From assembly GCA_028023455.1 (NCBI GenBank), contig JAQFVV010000056.1:746001-810000 (forward strand): a DNA stretch of 64,000 bases, in the 5' to 3' direction. Shown in pieces: positions 1 to 12,963 of the stretch. A program made the position numbers and the translations under genes. Within the stretch, counting starts at the first letter, position 1. Every line of letters starts with the position of its first letter. Source of the DNA: Epiperipatus broadwayi. Lineage: Eukaryota > Onychophora > Udeonychophora > Euonychophora > Peripatidae. The notes under the pieces are model-generated. The model ran no database searches. It saw only the letters and a list, made by a program, of their open reading frames with translations, and was not told the DNA's origin.

Positions 1-3000
1 GTAATAGCAAGCATAGTTTACAGAATATTAAGTTACATTTTAAATTACATTATGAGGATTACATTTTAGAAGACATTAAAAATTAGCAGGATTTACATTA
101 CTGGATCACTGGAGTTTTAGAAGAATAATTAGGCAGATAGAAATTAACAAATTGGAAACATATTGCCTAATTTAATATGAGTCCATGTGGAAGTTTGAAT
201 CCCACAATGAAAACTGAATTTTGCACAGGCATAGCTAGCTATGACTTGAATAAGAGAGTTCAGCAGTTCATTTTGTGAGGTTTCTCTGGCTTATGGTATT
301 TTGATGGTCATATTTAGGAGATGGGCAGGTTGACGCGGTTTACTCTGCTATCATGCTTTGGAACACTTTTATCATTATTTTTAAAAATTTGACTGATGTG
401 GATTTGCCAGGCAATCGCTGACAAAAACTGTAACTGGCTGACCTCTATTGTTCTTTTCAGCTATTTATACCTTTTTCAACTATTTTTGGGAAATTCCCTT
501 TTTCATATGCTCCAGGCTAACTGATTATGTTGGAATTCCGATGACCGCAATTATCAACCTAAAGTATATTTGTATTGTATTCTTGAGATCAACTCTCCCA
601 TTAAACCCAATGATTTAATTGTTTCAAATCTATTTTTAATGAAATGTAGATTTGCAGAATTTATATTTCAAATTATCTTTTCTATTTTAATTTTACTTTA
701 ATTAGAAAATCCATTCCCATTTTGTTAATGGATATTCTTTTGTTTGACACTACAGAATGTTAGTAAGGTTTGTCGTGAAAGCAAATCTCCAGAATAAAAT
801 ACATAAAAAAAATATCATATTAAAAATTTATATATTGATTTTTATAAAAGTTTCCATCTGTAATTCTATATATATGTATTTGCGTATATATATATCTGGG
901 CCCCTCTAATATTTATAATAAAACATTTTAATAGAAAATTAATACTTTAATAACTTATTTACTGGCCTAAAATTTAAATGTAGATAAAATGGCAGATGGA
1001 AAGTTTACAAACATCGTAACACGCGTGGATCAGGTTTGATCCTTGTCTAGTAATCTAGAAAGACGTGAAGTATGGATCTGGCCTACAGATCCTATTGCTT
1101 CAATATGAAGATTCATTGTAGCAGTTATCATTAATTTGCATTGATTACTCCAATTAATGGATTTGGTGAAGTATAAATCAACACATTTTATCATAATTAT
1201 TTTTCATATTTTTTTTTGGTTGTATTATTGAAATGAATAATATAACATTTTCTACTTTTTTGTTTATATTTTTGTGTCAAAGGTGTAGAATATGGAGATA
1301 AGAGAGAATTATTAAAACAGTTTTTATTAAAATGGATTATGAGGAAAAACTAATGAATTAGGATTGTCAAGATAATTTGGTTATAAAGAGTAAAAACTAA
1401 ATTAATTTATTGTGTTACAAATGCTTTGGAAGACTATGTTTAATTTGGTAATAAAGTATCTGGTTATACAGCCTATGTAGAGAATCTTCTCACTTCATTA
1501 AGAAGCCATTGAACATCATACTACATATATACAGATGTAATTGTATTTTTTATATATATATATGAAATTTTTTAATATGAAAGTTAGATTAATATTTTAT
1601 GTTATTTAGTCCTATATTGATGGATGTACTTTGATGAATTTATTAATTTATTTTTCATCTAAGATTTAATATATCATAACTTATATATGTCATATAAATA
1701 AAATCAAATATAGTCTTTGTTTTTTGCATTCGACTATAGCTTAAACTGATTTTTTCTCCTGTTAGTGCATTAATATGTTTCCTAATTAAATTTAAAATGT
1801 ATATAAAAAAATCAATAAAGAAAACATCATTTTTGGAATCAAATGGCTTTTCTTTATTATTCTTGGTAATATTTAATCTTTTTACTAAACTTACTTAACT
1901 GAATTAATAAAATTTGTTCTTGTTGATAGTGCTAAGAATGTCAGGAAATAGTTTTAAAATGTAATAACTGTCACACTTGGCACCAGATGTTTTTGAATTA
2001 ATTTGTTTATTAAATTTTAAAAAAAAAAGGATTTTCTTAATAATTAATGACAATGATAAACTGTTCTAGTTTTAATTCTCTTCATAAAATCTTCACAAAT
2101 TTTATTTTGAATTAAAATCTATGATTGGTGAAAATAAAAGTATTGTTAGATGTTTAAAAAAAGCCACTTCAGTTAAAAAATATACACATATTTTAAATAA
2201 TAGTTATGAAATTTTATTATATTATGATCTTATCTAAACATTCAGATATTCATTTATCATATTTTTTTCTGAAACATTTAATTGTGATTAGGATCTCCAA
2301 TGCAATATTTTTTTTTTTAAATTTAGTGTCATTCTTATAGTTTGATAGTATTGATATTTTCTCTTTTAATCAATGATTTTGTTGCCCAATGACATCCCAT
2401 CATCTTCTTAACACATGATTGGTCCATAGCCAACACAGATAACTATGTAGTATTGTTCAGTAAATGATTATTTAGCTAATTTTAATTAGAAATAAAACCA
2501 AAGATGGAAAACTGCTCAAACCTTCATCTGAAAATTGGCCAGCCTAGTGAGTATTGGCTTTTACTTTGATATTCCTCTATGAGCAATTGAGCGATTTCTG
2601 AGAAATCTTTGATTTGCAATAAACTCTTTAAACACTATTTTATCTATTATTAACATCATAATTATCAGACTTTGTCAATCTTTTGCAGAACAAAGATCTC
2701 TAAATTTAATCTGGTTTCTCTCATCCACAGTTTTTCTTCTACATTAAGCATTACTTCCTGTTCAATTAATCATTAATATACAATGGAACCACAATATCCA
2801 TAAGATTTTGTTTCCAGTTCTCGCATATTCATCATCTATTGCTTATAATAGTTCACATTTTATTGACATAGTTTGATTACAGTAGAATACCTATGTTTAT
2901 TGGACTGAGGTTTATAATAATTTTCAGAATACATATATACCTTTGGATTATCGTATAAACAAAAATTAAAAAATAATAATAATGTATTTATTAATAATAA

Positions 3001-3948
3001 AGGAGATACATTTACATACACATTTACTGTATGTATTATTCACTTGTTCACATTTTTCATTCTCACTAGAGGGAGCCTAGGACTCTAGTTTTCGCTGTTT
3101 CAGGCTCCCTGTTCTATTCACCAAAGTCATAGTCCATTGTTGGATTCATAAAAAAAAAAAGTTTACCAAAATGTAAGTGAATATCTGTTTTATTGCTTTT
3201 TCATCTTTAGAAGAAATTTTGAAACAGTTTTCATTCAATGATAATTGAAATTATCTATCGTTCCGTTTTATGCAAATGGATGCCATTAGAAAGAGACAAA
3301 AGCTAGCTTAAATAATTCTTGGAATCATTAAAATATTATAAACCTTTTAAAAATAATTTTAAATGAAACCAAATATTTCTAAAAAGAATAGACACTAGAA
3401 ATCCTAATTTTATTAATAGAATAAACAGGAAATTCATTTGCACATCAAATCTCATAGAAAACATGGAATATAATATGTTAGCAATGATGGTTTTAGGAAT
3501 TTTATCTTTGCATCAGATTTTAGCAGTGTTAAACAAGTTTCAATTATTAATTCGATCTCAATTTTGGAATTGAACATTATAGAAAATAACCTAAGCTATC
3601 GCCCTGCACAAAAATCAGGTTTCTCCGATGATCAGAACAGAAGTTATCACCCCCCTTCCGGTGGATTGCCCCCCCCCCCAAAAAAAAAATCAATAAATAA
3701 AAATTTTTCAAATCAACACAGAACTACAATGAAGTGATTCCTGAGCTAAAAAATAATGATCTAAAGACAAAAATGAGTACAAATGATGTTTTAGACCTAA
3801 ACAGAAACTTTGAAGCTACAAATTAATCATACTTTTTAAGCAATAATTATTGAGAATTTTCCAAAGTTTAACAACAAACTTTCAGATTATACTTGAATCA
3901 TTCATTACTAATCAAGACCTAAAATTCAATCAAAAGAAGCAGGATCCA
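1..3948. other. AT-rich DNA with no recognisable gene
   Basis: Low-complexity AT-rich sequence with short A and T runs and frequent stops in all frames. Small items: a slightly GC-richer tRNA/SINE-like scrap at about 1018-1095; a 9-bp stem hairpin at 3070-3112 (AGGGAGCCT paired with AGGCTCCCT); and a C-run followed directly by an A-run at 3669-3689. No open frame here looks coding. Confidence 0.7.
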
Positions 3949-3949
3949 A

Positions 3950-5205
3950 CTAGTATCAACAAATAAAAATCATTGTGAACCCTGAAGGACTTTGGTTGGT
4001 GGGTTTAGCAGCTGCTGTGAACATTTGCAGACACAGGAGTCTGATGATGATCAAGGGCAGATGTTCAGCTCCATTGACCTCAGTGTGCAAGATGATATGG
4101 ACAAATGATTTATTCTCATGGTGTGCAAGTAAATCTGGCTTGATTTCAAGACTACATGAATTAAATGTTGTATTGGTGGGTGTGAGTTTGCACTCCTTTT
4201 CCTCAAGTGTGGTGATAGTGGTCATAAGGGGCTTGGTTCATTTGAGGGGATGGTCGACGATCATTGTCTAGCCTGGGAATACCTGCCGGGAGGGTGAAAG
4301 TCACTACCTTCACATGGACTTCGCCATGAAGGGCTACTGCACCCCTTGATGGATTATTTGATAGGTCAGTGTTGATTTGCACTCACTATCATTAGGTTTC
4401 ATTTGTTAGCTTTAAATTTAGTGCATTTGTAAAGCGGTTGGTCTGTTTTGAGCCACCGCCATTTTTTTTGTAACATTGATGGAGTTCTGTTTTGTGGGCA
4501 TGGGTCTGCACTCCCCTCTTTTTCTTCAGGGGTGGCTGGTTGTAGACATTAGGTATCTGGTTTATGGTGTGGGCTGTTAACAATTTTGCCACTGCCCAGA
4601 ACACCTGCCGGGGGGCTACATGGTCAAAGTTGGTGCTATTCCTGCTCTGGTTGGCTGCTGTGTCCCCTGATAGGCTGGTTTTGGGCAGTGTCGATCTGGC
4701 TCTTTACTTATTACTTCTTAGTTTTTACCCAAGTTGGCTTTCCAATTTTGGGCAGGTAGACCGATTGTGGTCCCTGCTCATTTGGACTGCTAATTGGGAG
4801 GCAGAGGTATTCAGAATGGTCTTGACATGGCTCGGCTGTGGTTCGAGAGTTTATTGCTTGGTGAACTTGGGCCTTGGACCTCGCTGCCTATTGTGGTGGT
4901 TGGCACAATGCTGGACTTCACCTATTCAGCTGAAGCATTTGAGTCTTCGCTTCGGGGCCCCAGGGGTGGGACCATTGGGTGATGGTTAACTTCTCGACAG
5001 CCGGGCCATGTGGATCCACGTACAGATACACATTAATCACATTACAGCAATTTTTATGGATGTAATTATTTTTGAACATATGTACATTTTACCTTGTTAC
5101 ATTGAATCACTGTGTAATCCTAAATGGGTAAGTGTACCCAAAATTTTTGTAATCTTTTATTAATAAAGGTTACTTCGAGAAAAAAAGAAAAATAAAATAA
5201 AATGA
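3950..5205 (+). mobile_element. GC-richer retro-inserted sequence with AATAAA and A-rich tail (family unknown)
   Basis: This block has clearly higher G+C than its surroundings, with sharp edges. It ends on the plus strand with AATAAA at about 5162-5167, followed about 15 bases later by an A-rich tail (5181-5205), as expected for something copied from polyadenylated RNA. Inside are two diverged copies of one unit of about 300 bases, near 4165-4300 and 4470-4610; both contain a GCACTCC box and, about 110-130 bases on, a CCTGCCGGG box. Open frames exist on both strands (plus 4564-4989; minus 4392-4604 and 3956-4225) but none matches a family I recognise. The minus frame through 4990-4390 reads as fairly ordinary protein broken by a few stops, so an antisense coding origin is possible. 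It could be a 5'-truncated LINE 3' end, an LTR-element end or a processed transcript. I see no clear target-site duplication. Confidence 0.4.
4165..4615 (+). repeat. Two-copy diverged tandem duplication inside the GC-rich insert
   Basis: Copy one (about 4165-4300) and copy two (about 4470-4615) share, in order, a G-rich stretch, GCACTCC, a CTTCA/CTCAAG box, a GTGG/ATTAG stretch and CCTGCCGGG. The offset is about 305 bases. Divergence is high, so the duplication is old or belonged to the source element. Confidence 0.4.
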
Positions 5206-5741
5206 ATAGTAAAATTTCTACTTCCATCACAATTAAATATACTCTGAGTAATATCTTTTTTATTTTTTTTCAATAAGTTTTATTTCAATGCAAATATATA
5301 TAGCAGTCTCAAATCCATATCGACTTTATGGATGTTCTTTTTCATAAAATTTTTAGTATTATGTTTAAAAAATATTTTATTATACAAAATACTGTACTTC
5401 AAATTTGGAAAGGATAATAAATCTAGGCAAAAAATAAAGTTATTGGAATGTGATCATGTACAGTTTTTGTTTAATGTTTATTTATATCTTTTGTTTGGAT
5501 AGAATATAATTAAAATGGTGTATACTCTTATAATGTATATCATGACTTTATTGTACATACAGTATAGAGTTTTTGTAAATAGGCAAATTAAATGAAAATG
5601 TGATTTACTTATTTTACATCAGAATTTATTTATTTGCAATTATCATAAAATCATCAACATCTAAAATGAATAATGAATAAATGGCAATCTTCATTGATTT
5701 GTTTTTTTTAAAAAAACATTTACTATTATTTTTTCATTTCC
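5206..5741. other. AT-rich DNA, nothing recognised
   Basis: T- and A-rich sequence with no open frame of note and no repeat structure beyond short homopolymers. Confidence 0.7.
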
Positions 5742-5994
5742 ATTATTATGCAGCATGAAATTTTCTTCAAATTTATTCCAGTTTCTCTGATCCTTAGCCT
5801 CTCTGCAATACATCAGTCAAATTCTTTACTTTAATCATCCATCTTATATGTGGTTTCAACAAAGTTTGCTGTATTCTGAAAGGAGACCCTTTGATTTTTC
5901 TTTTAGGCTTTAAAGGAACTGAGCAGGGAAAATTCCTAATAATAACTTTATATGTTCTTGTTGTTTCGGCTGTTAATATTATATAATTAATCAC
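5742..5994 (-). pseudogene. Fragment of an RTE-type LINE reverse transcriptase C-terminus
   Basis: Read on the minus strand, 5850-5742 matches the last part of the LINE at 50.4-53.1 kb. A KPHIRWMIKVKN stretch aligns with RPHVRWMDEIRK of that element, followed by an equivalent of its AKDQRRW segment and then the matching run up to the stop region. The frame is broken just after VLQRG. The part at 5860-5994 is open (66 codons in all) but does not align clearly with the full element, so it may belong to another RTE subfamily or to flanking DNA. The family is certain only for the segment beyond KPHIRW. Confidence 0.5.
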
Positions 5995-6839
5995 ATAGTG
6001 TAGTGGGTTATTAGCTTTTTAACTCCAAGTTTAAGATGAAGAACATCATAGTATTTCTTTTCAATTGCCTGATATTTTGAAGGCAAGATGAATATATTTA
6101 TGAATATATATATTTACTAATATCTACATTCATAGGAGACAATAAAAATCATTGCCCTCATCTTTTTGTGTTATATTTGCATGATTTATTTAGCACATAT
6201 TTTCTAATTATCTTAATTCCAACAATGCATATGTTTATAGTAAATGATTTTGAGTTGCAAACATTTGGTCTATGTACTCTTTTTTAAAATCTTTATTTCT
6301 ATCATTCTATTCATCAATTGGACAATTATTATCCATATAGCTTATGATTTGTGTTTCTGACCATAATCTCATAAGTCAGAGCCTTTTAAATTTTACTGAA
6401 CCTATTGATAATAATCCAGTAACATTTATGATGATCAAATGCAGATGGCTGTTTTATTGGACCTAGGAAAAGAAAAGAGGTCTCACAGGTTTTAAAGACT
6501 GAAATAATTAGGCATTCTTGTTGTATTTACGTGATTTATTTATTACAGATAAATAGATTGTTAGATAAATAATAATAGGAAAATAGGTAGATAGCTTGGA
6601 TTAGATTATGGCTTAGAAAAATTAGATTGCTTAGATTAAAAAATTAAATTAGATACATTAAACAGGTAATTTTAATAAACAACTACTTTTATCAGTATAT
6701 TGTAAGGATAGCTTACAATCCTATCAAAACTAGCCTATATTTATCCACACCATCAAACTAACTCCATACAAAATATGAGCTTAACTAATAGATGGTTGAA
6801 TATGCACTATCCCTTTTTTTAAACATATATATTATATTG
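5995..6839. other. AT-rich DNA, nothing recognised
   Basis: No open frame, repeat pair or RNA-like structure seen. A run of short GATA/TAGATTA-like words at 6540-6660 is only local low complexity. Confidence 0.65.
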
Positions 6840-7160
6840 AACCGGGTGGGCGAGGATTGCTATGATTATATTAAATCTTAATCCACTCCAGCTGCACTCT
6901 TTCAATGTAGCATACTTGCCCCTCAGGTGGACAAGTAAAATAGCCAAAGGTACCTATAACCAGACCGAGGTTATACAAGGTATAACCTCCATCCACATTT
7001 CCAGGCTACAGAACTTCTCGACTGCTAAATTCAAACCCCTGCCACCCAACGCATTCTATTTGTTTTGAGGAAAAAGACTTCAGGTGCCAACAAATCAGTC
7101 GATATAATTAGCATGCCTGGCTAACAGGTAAACACATTTAGGGCCTGATTTATCCCACTA
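6840..7160 (-). repeat. Possible SINE or short non-autonomous element with two inner palindromes
   Basis: GC-richer than its flanks, with sharp edges. It holds two short palindromes, one around 6917-6938 (CTTGCCCC...GGACAAG type) and one around 6971-6990 (GGTTATAC...GTATAACC). A minus-strand GGTTTGAAT near 7030 is similar to a Pol III B box. No convincing A box lies at the usual distance. A repeat is likely; the class is uncertain. Confidence 0.25.
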
Positions 7161-8339
7161 GCTCTTTATTTAATTATAGAAAGAAAATATAGACTACTTA
7201 ACGTCTACACTTAACTAAAGACTGACTATTAGTGGTATCATTATTAAAAAAAAAGAAACTGACCAAAAGCAATTAGCAGACAGTTAATTTATTCTAAGAT
7301 ATTTTAAACAAACATAATACTAAAATATTATAACAAAACATTGTACATTTGCTTTAATCACACTCTTAATAAAATATATAATAATAAACATTCATTCAAT
7401 TACATATTATAAATCCGAATATGCACAAATACTTGAAATATAATTTGTTACCTGCAGGAAAGTTTTGCACATATCAATTAAATATTTTATGAAAGATTAA
7501 ATATGCATGCACATCCTAGGGTTTATGATACTTATAGGGAACACTTATTTAACACTAATTATAGGGAACCCTCAAAGATTGCTATTGCTTTCAAAGTTTA
7601 ACACAGTCTTTTATATGAATATTATCAGTCTATGAATCAGATATAAAATTGATAATTACCTAGGCTTTTGATCACTATATCCCAAGAGATATGGCTTCTT
7701 GCTCTCTTCTGCTGTATGAATTTGGATTACCAACTGGGTGGATTTTGAATTTGTTTAACAGTTGTAGCCCCTTGCTGATTCTACCTTCATGAAGGTAAAT
7801 ATTTCCTACTGCTTCCGTCACTATATGGGCATGGTTGTTAGATGGCAGGTTTCTGGTGTTCTGGAGGGCCGGGACTGGAGGCTAGCCACACACTCTCACA
7901 ATTTTAATCTCATGATGGCTATCAATTAAGAGTCACAAGGGACAGAATGCTAGAATAATAGACTTTCTGTCCTTCATTGTGAACCCTTCTTATTGTACCT
8001 CCGATTATCCCTTCCATCTAGTTTAATTTTATTAATTATATCCTTATTGTATTTTGATCTGCATATTTGTGTATGTTATTTTAGCTTTGGATAAGATATT
8101 GTTTTAATTATTTCCCATTATTTTTATTTACTCGATTTTATAGTTATTGTTCCTGTTCTTTTATTTATCGGTCGAGCAATCTTTGAGAAAATTTATATTA
8201 GATGCTTTCCTTATACATATTTTAACTCAACTCTCATTTTTTTACATGCATATATTTTTATTTTTAAGTTTATGAAAAGAGAGCACTCTAGTTTTTTTTA
8301 TTTAACTAAAACTCTCCCCTCTCTTTGATTTCTTTTTTT
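7161..8339. other. AT-rich DNA with one GC-richer patch
   Basis: Mostly structureless. The patch at 7690-7960 is less AT-rich and may be an old repeat or exon-like relic, but all frames are interrupted and I recognise nothing in it. Confidence 0.6.
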
Positions 8340-9237
8340 GGTACTCTATTCGACCATGTAATGTGTCCGCCTGACGGCGCTGTTGCTTGCAAAAGCACAG
8401 AAATATGCCATTTACGTGGCCCAACTTACAGCCTCTAAAACAGTCCTGTTCATATTAGCTGTTATTAGGTGACCACACTGCTTCGCATCATTATGGAATT
8501 AGTGCACAACCTCATATATCATTACCGTAGGATGTGAGGGTGTATGGAATTCAACAGGCCATAAGTGTTTTTATATGCATTGGAATTAAGTATCTTGCAC
8601 ATTCCCTGACATCCTATTATATATTAATAATTGTAAGTCCATCGCCCATTTCCCTTAACATGTTTGAATGTGAAAATAATTGCAAAAGTGTACATCGTTG
8701 AAGCATTTCACATAAGTCACATGAAAAGGCATGTTTGCAGGAGAACAGCTGAGAGAGTAATACAATGTCTGGCATTGTCCATCATTTTGGAAATCATAAT
8801 ATAGGTTTTTTCAGACTAGAGCATGTATCGGTCATGTCTTTGGCCTGGCAAAACCATCGGAGGCCCCGCTCCACAAATTCCAGTGCTATATGCTGAATTT
8901 TATAATTAAGCATGTGTTGGCCTGTCCTTTGGACAGGCAAAACTATTGGAGGCCTCCCCAGCTCATTTCAGCGCTACATGCTGACTTTTCTAATTTTCAG
9001 TCAAAAAATGAGATTTCAAACTGTTGGTTTTATATATTTTTAAAATGAAAATTGAGTTAAATACCATCAGAAATGTTGTAAACATAATTTCCCATCGTAA
9101 TTTTTTTAAAAAATAATTAGAACAATTAGCGGAGAGCAGAAAGCAAAAAATTATCAGCCTGGTAACATTACATTTGATTATTTTTGCAAGCAACAGTGCC
9201 ATCAGGCGAACACATTACACGGTCGGATAGAGAATCC
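8340..9237. mobile_element. Non-autonomous DNA element with about 55-bp terminal inverted repeats
   Basis: The left arm (8340-8394) and the reverse complement of the right arm (9182-9237) match over about 50 bases with roughly five differences, including the shared words GTGTAATGTGTTCGCC (one arm) and CTGTTGCTTGCAAAA (both arms). T-runs flank both ends, so a T-rich target duplication is possible but not demonstrable. The 900-bp body has no transposase-like frame, as expected of a MITE-like derivative. The arms are much GC-richer than the genome background. Superfamily unknown. Confidence 0.6.
8821..8992. repeat. Tandem duplication, about 89-bp unit, inside the inverted-repeat element
   Basis: Unit one (8821-8908) and unit two (8910-8992) share GCATGT, a GGCCTG..GGCAAAAC core, GGAGGCC and GTGCTA/GCGCTACATGCTGA in the same order. 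Divergence is about 25 percent. Confidence 0.55.
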
Positions 9238-11390
9238 TTTTTTTAAAACTAGTAAGACTTTATAATAACAAAATGATGCAGTGTTTTGCCTTTTGGCAAT
9301 CAGCGATTATATTTATATAAAAACTTTAAATTATAGTTTTGTTGATTAAACCTTTAATAATTTTTTTTAACGAAATCTGCTTTAATCATCCTTGACAAAT
9401 AATTCCCTAGTGATTTTATTTCTTTAAATTTTTGTTTTACAACTCTTTGAGCTATTTTTTTTTTTAACAAAAATGAAAATTACGAACATGTAATGCGGTT
9501 CAATGGCAGTACAATATATACATGATGAATGTTTAATTTATTAGATATCAAAGAAATGTCACAATGAAATAATTTCTCTTATTTAATGAAAAATAAAAGC
9601 CCCATTAAAGAAATCATTCAAATATTTATATACCAACAATGAATTAATTATCAATGTGTTGTACATCATGATAACTCAATGTCTAGCCATTCTCTAGCCA
9701 ACCAACTGTGGAAAATAAAATTAGAATTCTGTTACATAATTTTATTTTTTAACTACAACCAATATAATATGTGCACCAATAGGAAGCCACAGCAGTATTA
9801 AAGGAAATAGAAAAGCTAATATACCAAACACTGGAAACTAAGTGGTATAAAAGCAAATCTAGTCATTTCCGTAGTCTTTTGTTATTTTTTAAATAATGCA
9901 TCAACTATATAAAACCAGCATAACTAAGACTGAATGTTTGAATGCAAGAGAAGATGGATGACTTGTATGAATATTCTGAATTTTCCATATAATTTTCTTA
10001 GTGCAAATCCATAAGAAATTACAACCAATAGTTAAATTGAGAAAAGTTTGATAAGTTTGTGCAGTTTAATAAAATAACTGAACTGATTTTAAATTGATAT
10101 TCGAGAAATTGCACTATTATTTGAACATGTATAAAGAAGAAATAGAATACTACCAGCATTTAAATAAAATGATGAAGTAACTTTTTTATACAAGCCATTA
10201 AATGCCAATAGCAAATCAAGAAAAGTTAAATCTGTTATAAACTGCTGTGCAATGTATTCTGGCTAAATTAATAGTGTCATAGGACTGAGTGCTACAGTCC
10301 CAACCCTGGAAGTGCAATGACTTAATCTATTTAACTGTATAATGCCTAAAGAGACACCACATGTCCTACACTACATGTGTAAATGGATCAAGAAGGGGAG
10401 CTGCTGAAAATAGATGTAACATTTCAAACGTGTTCAGAAAATGATGAATAATTTACCCAAGGAGAGTGATCTGAAGAGAGATAGACTGTATCCATAAAAG
10501 ACATTATTGCTAAACTCACAGACATTAATCAAGATGATCTAATGAAAGTTTTGATTATATTATATGTATATATATAAAATTCTAGTTTTATTTTATTTCC
10601 AACCTTGGAAGCATGCCTACAAATTGGAAGGGTTCATTATAAATGAAAGCAATGAAATGAACGGGGAAAAATTAATTAAGTTAGATTTTTTTTGTTTATT
10701 TATGTTAAATAAAGTTTAGATCAGCTTTCAATCATGATATGGAATAAGATAAGGTCGTTGAGATTATTCCATGTTAAGCACGTACACTTATTACAGGACA
10801 AAGTTCATGTTTTTGTTAGTTGTTGACTAATAATCATTTATGTTTATTTTTTCAGTATAAATGGCTAATCTGCCCCTATGGATGTTCTTTTCTATCAACC
10901 ATAGGGAACCATAGATTGGGGGTCCCCAAAGAAGATGGAACATCACTGATTTGAATTGGACAAGGCTACTACAGATATACCTGTATAATATTGTAAATTA
11001 GCTAGCTAGCTTTGTAGTCGATTTAATAATAATTTTTTTTATTTGCTTTGTAAATAATTAGTGCCATGTTATGTATCTCTACCATGGGTAAGGGTTTGGA
11101 ATAGTGAACACATTTAATTGTTAATATAGTAGAAATACATCCTTGACACACACAATTATATTGTTTTATCATATTAAAAAGTTTTAATTTTTTTTTTGTT
11201 TTGTTATTTAATAAATGTTGTTAACTTGATTTACATTAAGATGGTCTTTAGTTTATCAAAATTATTTATGCATGCATTCATCAACTGATAAGTGGGTATA
11301 TACATACACACACATTTCACTTATATAATAATATTGTAATATGCTTGGATGGAACTTTAAATCAATTAGAACCTATATAGAGGTGCAACA
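9238..11390. other. AT-rich DNA, with one hAT-terminus-like motif
   Basis: No gene. At 10870-10925 a stretch of the GGGAACCATAGATTGGGGGTCCCC type resembles the GGTTCCC..GGGGTCC ends of some hAT elements. No partner end was found, so it could be a solo relic or chance. Confidence 0.5.
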
Positions 11391-11660
11391 GCGGATATCT
11401 AGTGTAAGTTCACCCCTGAAGAGAGCCAAAGGCAGATTTCTTCCTGAGTTCAAATACTGAGGCATAATGGAGTCTGAAAGAGAGGTGAAGTATGGATGAA
11501 CTAATCCAAATTGTATCTAAATTTAATGTGTAAACACAGAGCTAGCCCGTTGGAGTAGATATGATCATAGGTTAGGTCCTTCATCGCATCATTATCAGCA
11601 TCCTAGGGGTCTGACTATAGTGAGATGTGTTCTTCCTCCTATGTGGTAAAACCCCGGCCC
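11391..11660 (+). repeat. SINE-like or tRNA-related relic
   Basis: GC-richer patch containing GAGTTCAAATACT (B-box-like) at about 11446, and GAGGTGAAGTATGGAT near 11483. A close variant of the second word occurs near 1067-1082, in the other SINE-like scrap. This suggests two old copies of one short repeat family. Confidence 0.25.
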
Positions 11661-12766
11661 ATTATAGTATATATATATTACGTATTTTTCCTTAAATATA
11701 GCAATTAGCATAATTTACCTTTTGTTATCTTCCATTGAACATTATAAAAAAGCTTCATTTCCAGAAGCTTTATTAACATATTTACATATTATTAATTAGA
11801 GCAATATGCTATTAAGAATACTGTTTAAGCAAGATGTAAATTAATACAATATTTGAAATAATTAAGTTTGATTTAGAATATTGTATATATTTTCTCATCA
11901 TAAAACATTTGAATACATTATTTTAATTCATGCTTAAAATTAAGATTATTTTATAAACTGAAAAAATGTCTTTGGTAAATTTATATGTTTGTTGATAACA
12001 AATTACTTAAGAGAAGTGAGAGGAGGAACCAACTAATGATCAGTGAATATATTTTTTCAACAAATCAATTTTAGTTTAAAAGAAAATGGGAAAAGATGAT
12101 TTTGTAAAATAGAAATGAGAGAAAACTTTGAAAAATGTATGGAAAAAAAAAAAGAATTAGTTTGGCAGTAACTTGGTCAGATAGAAAAAAATTTATAAAA
12201 GATATTATGAAGTAATTAATATATTGATACTTTGGGAAGATATATAATGTTTTATTTTGGAATATGCTAGTGCATAATTGTTTTTAATTCATTTAAGGCA
12301 AAATAAAAATAGAATTATAATTTGAAGTTATTAGTGGATAAAGATAATGCAGGGAGTAAGTGGAAAATGTACGAAATGATTAAGTCCAAAAAAAAAAAAA
12401 AAGATAAACAGGGATTAAGCATCTCAACTCAATACCAGTAACTCATAACAATCTACTGAAGAATAAAACCCAGTGTGATTTATCCCATTAGTAGGATGTT
12501 ATACTGGAGTATGTGGAGTCCTAGGATTGATCCTGGTGCTGGGATTTTCAGTCCTCAAACATTTTTATGAACTCTGGGTTAATAAGCCCAGTTGAATATA
12601 TATGTATTTATAAAATAAAACTTTTCTCAATATTTTTTTTTACAAAAGGCAGACTTTAGTTTTCTATTACCAATTTGGTAACCAGAAAGAATCCACTTAA
12701 TTAATTAATTACAAATTCTTGTTGCTATGGTCTCAGTCTATCTGTATTTAATTTTTTTAATATTTG
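11661..12766. other. AT-rich DNA with a second SINE-like scrap
   Basis: About 12470-12600 is GC-richer and has GATTGATCCTGG (B-box-like). The rest is AT-rich sequence with A-runs and no open frame of interest. Confidence 0.5.
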
Positions 12767-12963
12767 CAATCATTATCATTCCACTGCAGGATGAAGGTCT
12801 CTCCAAGTTGAAACCATCTTCTCCAATCTTTAACTTCTCTTCTCCTGGGCATCCCTGCCCAATTTCTTATTTCATCCATCCATTTCACATGTGGTGGGTC
12901 TTTTACAATCCCTTGGAATCTAATTTAAGATTTCAATTGTCCATCTATTATCGTCTCATTATT
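12767..12963 (-). pseudogene. 3' fragment of the same RTE LINE family, minus strand
   Basis: The reverse complement aligns with 52900-53100 of the LINE at 50.4-53.1 kb at roughly 85 percent identity, including the words GATAATAGATGGACAATTGA and GGAGAGACCTTCATCCTGCA. It covers the C-terminal tail of the reverse transcriptase, from the DNRWTIE segment to the last codons. One deletion of about eight bases lies at the KRP..RPHV region, and several substitutions add stops. The short length fits heavy 5' truncation at insertion. Confidence 0.85.

Noticed and set aside
4564-4989. 141-codon frame as a membrane protein gene
   Set aside because: The Leu/Trp-rich translation is likely a by-product of GC- and T-rich sequence in a retro-inserted repeat; no start context, and overlapping frames are equally open.
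10863-10925. hAT-like terminal motif (GGTTCCC..GGGGTCC type)
   Set aside because: No matching second end or flanking duplication found nearby.
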